A stretch of DNA of 64,000 nt from Acinetobacter zhairuonensis (GCF_022601715.1 NZ_JAKVIM010000015.1:1-64000); one strand, 5' to 3'; positions 42,031 through 54,563 are shown, numbered from the stretch's first letter. Numbers and translations are program-made. The notes: generated by a model not told the origin, from the sequence alone.

Positions 42031-42726
42031 ATGCCTATTCGTGCAGTATTATTTGATTTAGACAATACCTTAACTCATCGAGACCAGAGTATTCAGCGCT
42101 ATAGTGAGGTTTTACTGCAACAGTATCAGGCATATCTAGCAGCCCCTGATTTAGACAAAATACAGCAGATTATTCGTCGTATTGATAATGGTGGTTATCC
42201 CAAGAAAGAGGAATTGACCCATTCGAGTATTGGCGCATCGGTCGCTCATGCCTTACAGCAAGAACTCGATTGGCAAGCTGAAGTCGATTTTCATGATTTA
42301 ACCCATTTCTGGTTTGAGCATTTTGGACAGTGCGCTGTCGCAATGTATGGCGCTGTGGATTTGCTGGTGCGTTTGAAGCAACAAGGGTATGCCTTGGCAG
42401 TGGTATCCAACGGTGGGCATGAAACCCGTTTGAACATTCTACGGGGCTTAGGGTTTAGCGCTTATTTTGATGTCATTGTGAATTCGGGATTGGTTGGCAT
42501 CAGTAAACCACATAAAGATATTTTTCTGCATACAGCAGAAAGCTTGGGGGTACAGGTATCAGAATGTTTGTTTATTGGTGATCATCCCGTAAATGATATT
42601 CGAGGAGCGCAACAAGCAGGCATGCAAGCCATTTGGTTACAAGGTTTTCACCCAGAAGATACGAGTCTAGAAGTTCCTCGTATTCAGCAGTTACAGGAGT
42701 TAAATATTTATTTAGAACGATTATAA
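42031..42726 (+). CDS. HAD-superfamily hydrolase
   Basis: The 231-residue protein carries all four HAD motifs: DLDNT (DxDxT nucleophile, residues 9-13), VVSNGG, the Lys in SKPHKDIF, and GDHPVNDI. The cap is a helical type 1 cap (about residues 20-95). It resembles the YjjG/phosphoglycolate phosphatase group, so it is probably a small-molecule phosphatase. The substrate is unknown. It is a single-gene unit convergent with amtB. Confidence 0.85.
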   Translation: MPIRAVLFDLDNTLTHRDQSIQRYSEVLLQQYQAYLAAPDLDKIQQIIRRIDNGGYPKKEELTHSSIGASVAHALQQELDWQAEVDFHDLTHFWFEHFGQCAVAMYGAVDLLVRLKQQGYALAVVSNGGHETRLNILRGLGFSAYFDVIVNSGLVGISKPHKDIFLHTAESLGVQVSECLFIGDHPVNDIRGAQQAGMQAIWLQGFHPEDTSLEVPRIQQLQELNIYLERL

Positions 42727-42736
42727 AATTTCAGCC

Positions 42737-42766
42737 ATAAAAAAAAGCGATTCCTGAGAATCGCTT
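42737..42766 (-). terminator. Terminator of amtB
   Basis: AGCGATTC (42746-42753) and GAATCGCT (42758-42765) are inverted around CTGA. The A run to the left is a T run on the minus strand, so it serves the leftward amtB transcript. Confidence 0.88.
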
Positions 42767-42792
42767 CGCAACATGCGTAAATTGAGTATGAG

Positions 42793-43980
42793 TTAAAACA
42801 TATTGTCGTCAGAGTTGGCTGAAATTTTATGGATCGACAAATCGGCACCACGGAATTCATCTTCTTGTGATAAACGAATACCGACGCAGGCCTTTAAGCC
42901 GCCGTAGACCACAAAACCACCCGCAAGCGCAACTGCAATTGCGAACAGCGTACCAATCACTTGTGACATCATGGACACGCCCCCAATTCCACCTAACCAT
43001 TGTTGCCCAAAAACACCCACGGCTAAGCCACCAAATGCCCCGCAAATGCCGTGCAATGGCCATACCCCCAAGACATCATCTACCTTGAGTTTGTTTTGGG
43101 TGTAGGTAAAGAACTTCACAAAGATAATTCCTGCAATCGCACCAATAATTAATGCACCAAAAGGATGCACAATATCGGAGCCTGCGCAGATGGCAACTAA
43201 GCCCGCGAGTGGACCATTGTGTAAGAAGCCAGGGTCATTTTTCCCAATCATATTGGCAGTTACAGTACCACCGACCATTGCCATCAGTGAGTTAATCGCA
43301 ACCAGACCTGAAATGGCATCTAAACGCTGCGCACTCATGACGTTAAAGCCAAACCAGCCGACAATCAGAATCCATGAACCTAAGGCAAGGAATGGAATGG
43401 AAGAGGGGGGATGCGCACTCACACGTCCATCTTTTTTATAGCGACCATGGCGCGCACCTAATAGGATCACGGCTGCCAAGGCAATCCAGCCCCCCATGGC
43501 ATGGACCACTACTGAGCCAGCAAAGTCATGGAATGGCGCACCAAAAGTGTGCTCTAGCCATGCTTGTACGCCAAAATTGCCATTCCAGACAATGCCTTCA
43601 AAGAATGGATAGACCAAAGCAACCAACAGTAATGTCGCGATGGCTTGGGAACGCATTTTGGCACGCTCTGCAATTCCCCCTGAGATAATCGCAGGAATTG
43701 CCGCCGCAAAAGTCAGCAAAAAGAAACAACGCATCAGGTTATAGCCATGATCTGCTGCTAAGGTTGCTCCCATATGGAAGAAATGCTGCCCATAGGCAAT
43801 ATAGTAACCTACAAAAAAGTAAGCCATCGCTGAAAGCGCAAAGTCTGTCAGGATTTTACTTAAGGCATTGACCTGATTTTTATGTCGAACTGTTCCTAGT
43901 TCCAAAAATGCGAAACCGGCATGCATCGCCAGCACCAGCACTGCTCCTAGCAGTAAAAAAAGTAAATCAAAATCTTGCAT
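42793..43980 (-). CDS. amt: Ammonium transporter
   Basis: ATG 43980 (MQDFDLLFLLLGAVLVLAMH) is preferred over the upstream in-frame GTG at 44019, which lacks an RBS. The roughly 395-residue product has 11 membrane segments. Amt motifs include FAGSVVVHAMGGW with the pore His, ARHGRYKKDG, and GVWPLHGICGAFG with the second pore His. No glnK gene is adjacent, which is unusual for amtB genes. It conducts ammonium/ammonia across the inner membrane. Confidence 0.92.
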   Translation of the reverse strand: MQDFDLLFLLLGAVLVLAMHAGFAFLELGTVRHKNQVNALSKILTDFALSAMAYFFVGYYIAYGQHFFHMGATLAADHGYNLMRCFFLLTFAAAIPAIISGGIAERAKMRSQAIATLLLVALVYPFFEGIVWNGNFGVQAWLEHTFGAPFHDFAGSVVVHAMGGWIALAAVILLGARHGRYKKDGRVSAHPPSSIPFLALGSWILIVGWFGFNVMSAQRLDAISGLVAINSLMAMVGGTVTANMIGKNDPGFLHNGPLAGLVAICAGSDIVHPFGALIIGAIAGIIFVKFFTYTQNKLKVDDVLGVWPLHGICGAFGGLAVGVFGQQWLGGIGGVSMMSQVIGTLFAIAVALAGGFVVYGGLKACVGIRLSQEDEFRGADLSIHKISANSDDNMF

Positions 43981-44019
43981 ATCTTGCTCAAAAAAAGTGC
44001 TAAATACGATCTTAGGCAC

Positions 44020-44408
44020 AAAGTTGGAGAGTTAAATTGCACCAAAATAGTTTAGTAAATCTAAAAGTTGGAGTCCTTAAACCAAATACTCCGTTGATGC
44101 GTATATCTAAGCAAAAAATGCACCAATATAGATGAAATTGAGATTCAGTAGCTGGAAATTAGCGCATATGCGCCCCAAAATAGATTTTACTGGAGAGGCT
44201 GTTTAGTTAAAAAAATCCAATTTTTCTTAATTTAAATTATATATCATAAGGATAAGTTGAATTTTTATATATTATGATTTTATCAAATCTAAACAGAATA
44301 GAAATTTTTTTTAGCGGCGCTGTGTAAGCCGGTTTGAAGCATCAAATAAGCGTCATTTCTGGTGCATCAAGTGGCAAAGAAGACCCACTTGATGACCTGT
44401 GGTAAGAA
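44020..44408. other. Intergenic region between amt and the glt operon
   Basis: It holds the amt promoter on the right-hand side of amt. CATCAAGTGG (44365-44374) and CCACTTGATG (44385-44394) form a 10-bp perfect hairpin 15 bp beyond the gltL stop, without a T run, possibly ending the glt transcript. No gene was seen. Confidence 0.5.
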
Positions 44409-45152
44409 TTAATGCAAAATTTTATCTAGGAACTGCTGCGCCCGTTCGCCACGTGGCGTGTTAAAGAATTCATCTTTAGAGCAGTCTTCCACAATTTTAC
44501 CCTGATCCATAAAAATAATCCGATTTGCCACTTGGCGGGCAAAGCCCATTTCATGGGTCACGCACATCATGGTCATGCCTTCTTTGGCTAGACCAACCAT
44601 CACATCGAGCACTTCATTGATCATTTCTGGGTCGAGGGCGGAAGTCGGCTCATCAAACAGCATCGCAATTGGGTCCATACTTAAGGCACGGGCAATGGCG
44701 ACACGTTGTTGCTGACCACCCGAGAGCTGTGCAGGATATTTATTGGCTTGTGAACTGAGACCCACGCGATCTAAATAGGCGAGTCCCTTTTTCTTGGCTT
44801 CGTCCTCACTACGACCTAACACTTTAATTTGCGCAATGGTCAAATTCTCAGTAATGCTTAAATGCGGAAATAATTCAAAGTGTTGAAACACCATGCCCAC
44901 ACGACTGCGCAGTTTGGTTAGATCGGTTTTCGGGTCGGCAATTGGAATGCCATCTACATAAATTTGTCCTTGTTGAAAGGGTTCCAAACCATTTACGGTT
45001 TTAATTAGGGTAGATTTACCCGAACCTGAAGGACCACAGACTACCACCACTTCACCTTGGCAGATTTGAGTGGTGCAGTCAGTAAGTACCTGAAATTGTT
45101 GATACCATTTGCTCACATTTTGGAGATCAATCATTACTTTTTTATCACTCAT
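44409..45152 (-). CDS. gltL: Glutamate/aspartate ABC transporter ATPase
   Basis: The 247-residue polar amino acid ABC ATPase has Walker A GPSGSGKST, Q-loop, signature LSGGQQQRVAIARAL, Walker B MLFDEPTSALDPE and switch His in VTHEMGFARQ. It is the last gene of gltIJKL, overlapping gltK by 4 bases. It energises import of acidic amino acids. Confidence 0.92.
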   Translation of the reverse strand: MSDKKVMIDLQNVSKWYQQFQVLTDCTTQICQGEVVVVCGPSGSGKSTLIKTVNGLEPFQQGQIYVDGIPIADPKTDLTKLRSRVGMVFQHFELFPHLSITENLTIAQIKVLGRSEDEAKKKGLAYLDRVGLSSQANKYPAQLSGGQQQRVAIARALSMDPIAMLFDEPTSALDPEMINEVLDVMVGLAKEGMTMMCVTHEMGFARQVANRIIFMDQGKIVEDCSKDEFFNTPRGERAQQFLDKILH

Positions 45153-45832
45153 ACTTTTAATCTCCTTTGTAGTTTTTTCACCGCAAATGTCGCCAAGGCA
45201 CTGATGCTAAAGTAGACCAGACCTGCAAACAGAATGTACTGGGTCAATAAAGCCATCAGGTCGCCACGCACGTAGTTGGTACGGAAGAAATCCAGCAAGC
45301 CAATCGCATACACCATGGTGGAATCTTGGAACAGAATAATGGTTTGTTGTAGCAATAGCGGTGTCATTTTCCGAAAGGCTTGCGGCAAAATAATCAAACG
45401 CATGGACTGGCTATAACTCATGCCCAAAGCATAAGCAGCGGCACTTTGCCCTTTGGGAATCGATTGAATCCCTGCGCGGACAATTTCCGAAAAATAGGCG
45501 GCTTCAAATAGCATAAACGCAACAATACTGGAGACTAGCGCCGTATCAATGGTCAGGTAATTGCCCGTAATGGCGGTATAGAAAAATGGAACCGCAAAGT
45601 AGAACCACATCAGCACCAGCAGTAGGGGAATCGAGCGAAACAAATTCACATAGGCTTGCGCGATGAGATTCAGTGCTCGAATGGATGATAAGCGCATAAG
45701 CGCCAGTAGGGTTCCAATAAAAATCCCGCCGAGTGTCGCAATACATACCACTTTTAAGGTAATGCTGAGACCATGCCATAAGGCAGGTGCAGAGAGATGT
45801 AAATCTTGAATAAATGCAGTCAGCCATTCCAT
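45149..45832 (-). CDS. gltK: Glutamate/aspartate ABC permease
   Basis: The 227-residue HisM-type permease has about five membrane segments. The ATPase-coupling EAA loop is seen in EIVRAGIQSIPKGQSAAAYALG. It forms a heterodimer with GltJ. It overlaps gltL by 4 bases and gltJ by one base. Confidence 0.9.
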   Translation of the reverse strand: MEWLTAFIQDLHLSAPALWHGLSITLKVVCIATLGGIFIGTLLALMRLSSIRALNLIAQAYVNLFRSIPLLLVLMWFYFAVPFFYTAITGNYLTIDTALVSSIVAFMLFEAAYFSEIVRAGIQSIPKGQSAAAYALGMSYSQSMRLIILPQAFRKMTPLLLQQTIILFQDSTMVYAIGLLDFFRTNYVRGDLMALLTQYILFAGLVYFSISALATFAVKKLQRRLKV

Positions 45833-46575
45833 TATTTATCTCCTGCAATTAAACCTGGAATACGTAACCGCTTTTCCAGAAAATTCATAAATTGAATAAG
45901 GCAGATGTTAATCACGATAAAAATAATGGTGACGTAGGTATAAATTTCGATGGTGCTTTGGGTGTACTCACTGATGGTTTTCATTTGCGAAATAATTTCG
46001 GCAACACCGACCAAGGATGCGACCGATGTATTTTTTACACAGTTGGTCAGTTCCGAACTTAAAGGCGGCAAAATGGTACGGAAGGATTGCGGCAAAATAA
46101 TATAACGATACAGTTGTGCGGTACTAAAGCCTAAAGCATAACCCGCATTGACTTGTCCTGTGGGGAGGGCTTCAATGCCTGTACGGACTTGTTCACAAAC
46201 CCGTGCCGCAGTAAATAGTCCCAAGCCAATACTGGCAGAAACTAGGGCACTGGTACTGGCACTCAAATCATTCACCCACCAGTCTCGCAGTCCTGCGGGT
46301 AAAAAGTTGGGTACTACATAAAACCAGATAAATAGTTGAATCAACAGCGGCACATTACGAAAAATGGTCACATAAGCGGTGCCAATGGCGCGAGCAGTTT
46401 TATTTGGAAGCGTACGCATAATGCCCAGCAGACTGCCCAGCACAAATGCGATTGACCATGCCACAATAGCGATGACCAGTAACCATCCCAACCCCGTTAC
46501 AATCCAGTTGAAATAGGTACTGTCCCCGACACCTGTAGATTGAAATAATACGCCCCAGTTCCAGCTATAGTTCAT
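45832..46575 (-). CDS. gltJ: Glutamate/aspartate ABC permease
   Basis: The 247-residue permease of the same fold as GltK has the coupling loop EQVRTGIEALPTGQVNAGYALG. It partners GltK and lies between the binding-protein gene (71 bp upstream) and gltK (one-base overlap). Confidence 0.9.
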   Translation of the reverse strand: MNYSWNWGVLFQSTGVGDSTYFNWIVTGLGWLLVIAIVAWSIAFVLGSLLGIMRTLPNKTARAIGTAYVTIFRNVPLLIQLFIWFYVVPNFLPAGLRDWWVNDLSASTSALVSASIGLGLFTAARVCEQVRTGIEALPTGQVNAGYALGFSTAQLYRYIILPQSFRTILPPLSSELTNCVKNTSVASLVGVAEIISQMKTISEYTQSTIEIYTYVTIIFIVINICLIQFMNFLEKRLRIPGLIAGDK

Positions 46576-46646
46576 AGGAGCTCCAGTGTCTGAATCAGGT
46601 AGGCATGAGCACTACCTGATGTAATTGAAGAGTATGATCAGACAAA

Positions 46647-47588
46647 TTACTGATCACGGTCATGTGGTGCGCTAATCAGAGTTTTCAGCTCTTCAGACAT
46701 TGGGAAGTTCAGGTTAATATTTTTTGGTGGGATTGGTTGTTCAAACCATTTTTTATACATGCTGTTAATTTCGCCTGAGCTGTAGACCGATTTAATCGCA
46801 TCATCTACCACTTGCTTGAATTCAGGATCCCCTTTTCTGAGCATACAGCCATAAATTTCATGCACTGGCGAAGTGCCGACAATTACCCAATTGTCTGGAT
46901 CTTTGGCTTTGGATTTTTCCCCTGCCAGTAAAATGTCATCCATCATAAAGGCTGCTGCACGACCGTTTTGCAACATCAGGAAAGATTCAGCATGGTCTTT
47001 GGCAGAAATAATTTCGCCAATGCCCAGTTCTTTTTCATGTTGGCGGATATAGCGTTCGGAAGTGGTACCTGCGGTCGTGACCAGTTTTTTGCCTTTTAAG
47101 TCGGCGAAGTCTTTGACTCCAGAATCTTTCGCGGTGAGTAAGCGTGAACCGACTTCAAAAAAGCCGACCGAGAAATCAACTTGTTGCTGACGTTCTTTAT
47201 TGTTGGTGGTGGAACCACATTCTAAATCGACTGTGCCATTCGACACCAAAGGAATACGGTTTTGACTGGTGACCAAGTTATAGCGAATTTTTAAATCTGG
47301 CATATTCAGTTTTTGTTTCACTGCATCTACAACTTTAAGCTGTAAATCATGCGCATAGCCCACAGGTTGATTCGGATTATCGGCAATATAGGAAAATGGA
47401 ATCGAAGAGTCGCGATGACCGAGCACAATGGTGCCTGACTGTTTAATTTTATCCAGTGTTCCTGATGCCGCCGTCTCTTTGCCACCTGCATCATTATTGC
47501 TTGGTGGTTTGTCGCCGCTACAGGCACTTAGACCCAAAGCAAGCGTACTGGCACAGAGAAGGGAAGTCAGGGGCTGTTTTAGTAACAT
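46647..47588 (-). CDS. gltI: Glutamate/aspartate-binding lipoprotein
   Basis: ATG 47588 is chosen because AAGGAG precedes it and it begins a lipoprotein signal MLLKQPLTSLLCASTLALGL ending SAC; the longer frame from 47648 lacks both. The roughly 313-residue SBP_bac_3 protein has GTIVLGHRDSSIPFSYI and DLECGSTTNNKERQQQVDFS, typical of GltI. It binds Glu/Asp in the periplasm for GltJKL. It is the first gene of the operon, behind a strong dyad at 47675. Confidence 0.9.
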   Translation of the reverse strand: MLLKQPLTSLLCASTLALGLSACSGDKPPSNNDAGGKETAASGTLDKIKQSGTIVLGHRDSSIPFSYIADNPNQPVGYAHDLQLKVVDAVKQKLNMPDLKIRYNLVTSQNRIPLVSNGTVDLECGSTTNNKERQQQVDFSVGFFEVGSRLLTAKDSGVKDFADLKGKKLVTTAGTTSERYIRQHEKELGIGEIISAKDHAESFLMLQNGRAAAFMMDDILLAGEKSKAKDPDNWVIVGTSPVHEIYGCMLRKGDPEFKQVVDDAIKSVYSSGEINSMYKKWFEQPIPPKNINLNFPMSEELKTLISAPHDRDQ

Positions 47589-47674
47589 AAGTAAAACTCC
47601 TTGTGTTTTATTGTCATCTTTCGCTTTATTTATTGACTGAATATCCATCAGCTTAATTGTTTTTTCATTTATCC

Positions 47675-47693
47675 CTGTTTGTCAGACAAACAG
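47675..47693. promoter_or_regulatory. 19-bp perfect dyad upstream of gltI
   Basis: CTGTTTGTC (47675-47683) and GACAAACAG (47685-47693) are perfectly inverted around one base. The centre TTGT-CAG-ACAA matches the TNGT-N3-ACNA pattern of FadR-type GntR regulators. It lies 87 bp before the gltI start and is the likely operator of the gltIJKL operon. No regulator gene is adjacent. Confidence 0.6.
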
Positions 47694-48230
47694 CTTTAAC
47701 TTCATCTTATCGCGAGTTTTCACTACTTGCGAAGCTCAGATTGTTGATGCTTTGTTAACGATAAATGCCTAAGTTTTAAACAGATTTTAAGTCTGATGGA
47801 TAGAACCTAGAGAGAACAAAGCAGAATCTATGCCTGCAAGTGATTGTGCTAATAAATAACATACTGTTTTTAATAAAAATACACAATTAGTTGTTCAGTA
47901 TTTTTCATTTTTTAAAATATGAAATTATGGATCTAATATTGTTAAGTATATGTTTTAAAATAATTTTATCAATACGTGGGGTTTTGGGGAGCAGTTAGTA
48001 CAACACCCACCAGATTGTAGAAAAAGGGACATATAAATAGTCGCAAACAGATTTAGAAAATAAGATAGTGCAATTATCTAAACTTTAGGCGTGATAAGGC
48101 ACAGTCATTGCGCAGAGTATATGTGGAGGATGTCATTATTGCTTTGCAGGGGAATATGCAGGGTAGTTGAGTACTGTCCTTTGACTAAACTTGATATAGT
48201 GGCTGCATTGTTTTAGCGTGTGAATCGGCA
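47694..48230. other. Long intergenic region
   Basis: About 540 bp of AT-rich sequence between gltI and the divergent J-domain gene. It must contain their promoters. No reading frame, RNA gene or repeat array was found. Confidence 0.4.
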
Positions 48231-49247
48231 ATGTCTTTAGATTTGAAAATCAGCATACAGCAACGGACTGAACCCTCTCTACAGCAGAAAAAGCTGAATC
48301 GCCTGATTGATAAAATTGAACAGCAAAAAATTAGCCTTGCCACATGGCAAAATGCTCAAACCGAAATTCAACAGCACACGCGGCAAAAACTGTTGCCTGT
48401 GTATAGCGAACTGCATCAGGTGTTGTTTCAGCAGCTCGATCAGCTTTGGCATGTATTGCACAATCATGAGTTTTCCAAAGCGGATATGCAGCAACTGGAT
48501 GAAAGCATTGCCCAGCGTGCGCAGATGCTGAAACACTCCAAAATGCTTTCCAACGAACAGCTGCAACAGGTAGAGCAGATCCATCGTTTTTATCAGCAGC
48601 ATGCACATCAGTCGCTAAAGAAGCCTAAAAAAGTACAGCAGCACAGAGTCGATCTACCTGAAAATGATGAGCAAACAGCTTTGTTTGAAGATGACTTTGA
48701 ACAGTATGCTGCCGAGCAGCAACAGGCACGTGAACAAGCCAAACAGCTAAGACAGCAACAAAAACGGGAACAAGCCGAGCAGATGGCAGCGCAGTCGCTG
48801 AAAACCGTGTATTTAAAAATTGCCGCGATGATTCATCCAGACCGTGAGCAGGACGAGTCTAAGAAAGAAGAAAAAACCGAGTTGTTCCAGCAAGCAAGTC
48901 AGGCGTATGAGCAGCAGGATTTGTTTTATTTACTCAAACTTCAGTTACAGCTTGAACAGAACAAGGGCGTTGGGGCGAAAGAGTTATCTGCGGAGCAAGT
49001 GAAGTTTTATAAACTGGCTTTGGATGCGCAAAGTCAGCAGCTTGAAAGTCAAATTAGTGAGATTTTAGATTCCTTTCATTTGGCAAAGAAGGTGAAAGCC
49101 GAGCATGTGCATATTAGTGATGTGTATAAAGCCATAGATGCGGATTGTGCTGAGTTAAAGCAGCAGTTGAAGTGGGAAAAAGAGCGTTTAAAGCATATGA
49201 AAAAGGTGAGTGGGGTGGAGATGTTGTTGGAGCATGGGGTTTTGTAG
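48231..49247 (+). CDS. J-domain protein
   Basis: The 338-residue protein is Gln/Lys/Glu-rich and largely coiled coil (residues 1-130 and 150-185). A J-like domain lies at about 190-245: TVYLKIAAMIHPDREQDESK carries the HPD motif. No Gly/Phe or zinc-finger region is present, so it is a class C DnaJ-like cochaperone that would stimulate a DnaK partner. The specific client is unknown. Single gene. Confidence 0.82.
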   Translation: MSLDLKISIQQRTEPSLQQKKLNRLIDKIEQQKISLATWQNAQTEIQQHTRQKLLPVYSELHQVLFQQLDQLWHVLHNHEFSKADMQQLDESIAQRAQMLKHSKMLSNEQLQQVEQIHRFYQQHAHQSLKKPKKVQQHRVDLPENDEQTALFEDDFEQYAAEQQQAREQAKQLRQQQKREQAEQMAAQSLKTVYLKIAAMIHPDREQDESKKEEKTELFQQASQAYEQQDLFYLLKLQLQLEQNKGVGAKELSAEQVKFYKLALDAQSQQLESQISEILDSFHLAKKVKAEHVHISDVYKAIDADCAELKQQLKWEKERLKHMKKVSGVEMLLEHGVL

Positions 49248-49300
49248 ATTTACCCCTCCACTTGGGAGAGGTAATATGGAAATTATACTGATTTTTGATG

Positions 49301-49972
49301 TTATAATTTTTCAACGTCATCTAAGGCATTCTTCAATTTAGAGTCTTTTTCTAAGTATCCACGTAGTACAGCAGAAAAAGCATAATGTGATTTCAAACGT
49401 CTTTTAATATCATTAGCCTTTTTAATTTTTTTCTCATCTGACCAATCATCTAACTTACGTAAAAATTTACTTCGTAATTTCAAAAAATCATTATGTACCT
49501 CAATGATTTTCTCTCTTAAATCCTCTTTGCTAACTTCTTGAATGCCACTATTTGCATTGTTAAAAGATTTAAAGATTAACTCTTTAGAACTCTCAGCCTT
49601 TGTGTAGTAAGCATGGTTAGTAGGACATGTATTAACAACCTGAATGTCGTCATCAGGATTTACGTAATAAACATTTATCCAATCTTCAACTAAGTGATCT
49701 TCTTTACAGCAATCCAACATATCGCTGTGATATTTATTTTTTATAGAGTTACAACGTGAACAAGCATAATAAAGATTATCCCAATCAAGTCTCAGTTTTT
49801 CATCATCCAAATGTGGAATAAAATGTTCAACATTTAAATTAGGGAAATATTTTTGTTCACAAATATAGCATTTGCCATGAAAGTCTTTTTTGAGCTGTTT
49901 AACGACTACTGGATCTTTATAATCTTTAGTAGTCCAATCGATTGGTCTAGGAGATTTTGATACTTTAAACAT
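49301..49972 (-). CDS. HNH endonuclease, Septu PtuB-like
   Basis: In this 223-residue protein, residues 35-74 form an HNH module: CYIC (35-38), NVEHFIPH (47-54), DWDNL with Asn66, and CSRC (71-74), all key residues present. The C-terminal half is helical and basic. It overlaps the upstream ATPase gene by 8 bases. The order ATPase then HNH, the sizes and the fold match PtuA-PtuB of the Septu anti-phage system, also used as retron Ec78 effectors; no retron reverse transcriptase is nearby. Assignment is by motif and gene order only. Confidence 0.75.
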   Translation of the reverse strand: MFKVSKSPRPIDWTTKDYKDPVVVKQLKKDFHGKCYICEQKYFPNLNVEHFIPHLDDEKLRLDWDNLYYACSRCNSIKNKYHSDMLDCCKEDHLVEDWINVYYVNPDDDIQVVNTCPTNHAYYTKAESSKELIFKSFNNANSGIQEVSKEDLREKIIEVHNDFLKLRSKFLRKLDDWSDEKKIKKANDIKRRLKSHYAFSAVLRGYLEKDSKLKNALDDVEKL

Positions 49973-51422
49973 CTAGATCCTCCAATTGATCATGATCTAG
50001 AAGTAGATTAACAGCCTGTAAATAAAGATTTCTCAGTTTTTTATCTAATTTATTATTTTCCTCTAATGGAATTAATTCTTTGATAATTGATTTTATAGCT
50101 AAAAAATTGGTCGGTTTTTCATTTAGAAGTTTTTTTAATATTTGAATTAATTCTTTTGTTTCTGCACTAATAGGATTTACGTGGAATAGCCCTTTAATCA
50201 CGGATTCATAAGAATAGCGACTTAAATCTTCTTCATAAAATTCACCACTAGAAATGTCATAAACTACCGTATCATTATCTGTTGATGTAATCACAAAAGG
50301 TGAGTGAGTACTAACAATAAATTGTATTTTGGGGAATGACTTAATTAGGAAAGGTAATATCTTTTTCTGTAATGAAATATGTAGATGGACATCAATTTCA
50401 TCGATTATAGTTACTCCTGATAGTTCTTCAGGACTTATTTTTTCTTGTTCAGCGTTCATAAGAAGGGATGAGTAAATATAAAAGATCGCCTTAAAACCAG
50501 AAGATAGTTGTTCAAAACTATAGTTAATGTTTCGATTTCTTATATTTATAAGAACTTCATTTCCATCTTTAGAAAAAGATAGTTCGATTGAATCATTTTC
50601 AAATATATGTTTTAAGTCATTTTCTACTTTAAGAAACCATTTCTGAACTTCATTGACCATCCAGATGGTATGTCCTTTTTCTTTAGAACGATTGCCTAGA
50701 ATATTATTGATATCTTTTTTTATGGATACTAAATAAGCCTCTAAAAGATTTGGTGGATCTGTAAGTTCAGGATTTTTAGTTAAATGCTCATAACTTTGAA
50801 ACACTTTCATACTTAGTCCTTCACGGGAAGGAACGCGTGAGGAGTCAAAAAAATTAAAATCTATTTTTCTATCGTTGGTGGGAATAAGAGAAAATACCCT
50901 ATCATTTTTAATAATTTTATTTATGTGATAAAAAATTTTATTAATTAGGTTTTCTAAGAATTCAGGCGAGTAATAATGAAAATATTGTTCTAAACTTGGA
51001 TCTTCAATAGTCTTAATAATATAGTTTTGTTGGTTAAGTGTAGGGTTATCTTTGAAGAAATATTCTTTTTCTATCAAAAAATTATTGTAACTATTTTTCA
51101 GAATACTCTTTAATTTATAAATTGAAGAAAGATCTGCTGCTTTCTTTCTACAAATAATTTGATCAATCAAATAAATGCTATTTTCACTAAGTTTAAGAGG
51201 TTGTTGGAATTTTTCTAGAGTATATTCTAATAGTTTGATAAGCTCATCAGTGTTTTCTTTTTCAAGGTTGATACCTAAACCAACTTTATTATGAGCTAAA
51301 TGATTTCTAACTTTATTTAAAAAGTACGTTTTTCCTGAACCATTATTACCTGTAATAATTAAGTTTTTACCGTGTAAAGGAATTTCATTTTTTTCGAATA
51401 AAATAGTATCTATATGATTCAT
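49965..51422 (-). CDS. AAA/ABC-type ATPase, Septu PtuA-like
   Basis: The 485-residue protein has Walker A GNNGSGKT (25-32), a long variable insert, signature-like QLSSG (305-309), Walker B TIIDEID (338-344) and switch STHSP (371-375), the plan of SMC-like ATPases in defence systems. It lies upstream of an HNH nuclease with an 8-base overlap. In Septu the ATPase is thought to control the nuclease. RloA-like or OLD-like ATPases are alternatives, but the HNH partner favours PtuA. The pair is clearly more AT-rich than valS and the J-domain gene beside it. Confidence 0.75.
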   Translation of the reverse strand: MNHIDTILFEKNEIPLHGKNLIITGNNGSGKTYFLNKVRNHLAHNKVGLGINLEKENTDELIKLLEYTLEKFQQPLKLSENSIYLIDQIICRKKAADLSSIYKLKSILKNSYNNFLIEKEYFFKDNPTLNQQNYIIKTIEDPSLEQYFHYYSPEFLENLINKIFYHINKIIKNDRVFSLIPTNDRKIDFNFFDSSRVPSREGLSMKVFQSYEHLTKNPELTDPPNLLEAYLVSIKKDINNILGNRSKEKGHTIWMVNEVQKWFLKVENDLKHIFENDSIELSFSKDGNEVLINIRNRNINYSFEQLSSGFKAIFYIYSSLLMNAEQEKISPEELSGVTIIDEIDVHLHISLQKKILPFLIKSFPKIQFIVSTHSPFVITSTDNDTVVYDISSGEFYEEDLSRYSYESVIKGLFHVNPISAETKELIQILKKLLNEKPTNFLAIKSIIKELIPLEENNKLDKKLRNLYLQAVNLLLDHDQLEDLDV

Positions 51423-51432
51423 TGTGAGAAAT

Positions 51433-51456
51433 AAAGGGCTGAATAATCAGCCCTTT
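51433..51456 (-). terminator. Hairpin after valS
   Basis: AAAGGGCTGA (51433-51442) and TCAGCCCTTT (51447-51456) are a perfect 10-bp inverted repeat with a 4-base loop, 32 bp after the valS stop and 11 bp before the ATPase start. It likely separates the two transcripts, though only a short T run follows. Confidence 0.7.
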
Positions 51457-51487
51457 ATATTACAGATTAAATTGTAGTCTTTAAAGA

Positions 51488-54382
<2,895 letters not shown>

Positions 54383-54563
54383 AGTCAGAACAGATAAAAA
54401 GTGAATAAAAAATTGCATCTAGTGTAGCAAAAAAATAACTGCTTAGGGATGTCGTCAAATGCTTTGTTTCTGCAATTGTCATGGCAGGAGTTAGGTTTTA
54501 TGATGAAGGTTGTATAACGACTGCGCATTAGATCGTAGAACTTGATAAAAAGGAAAAAATAGA

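Noticed and set aside
47774..47790. TTTAAA-N5-TTTAAG resembling a PmrA box about 190 bp upstream of gltI
   Set aside because: The first half-site does not fit the strict YTTAAK form, the distance to gltI is large, and loose matches to this AT-rich motif are expected by chance in a window of this size.
49248..49272. Hairpin CCCCTCC/GGGAGAGG after the J-domain gene as a clear terminator
   Set aside because: The stem has a mismatch and no T run follows. It may be a dispersed repeat element, but no second copy was identified here.
49114..49320. Minus-strand frame across the J-domain gene end
   Set aside because: It is antisense to the J-domain coding end and is low-complexity (Thr/His/Pro-rich), a shadow frame.
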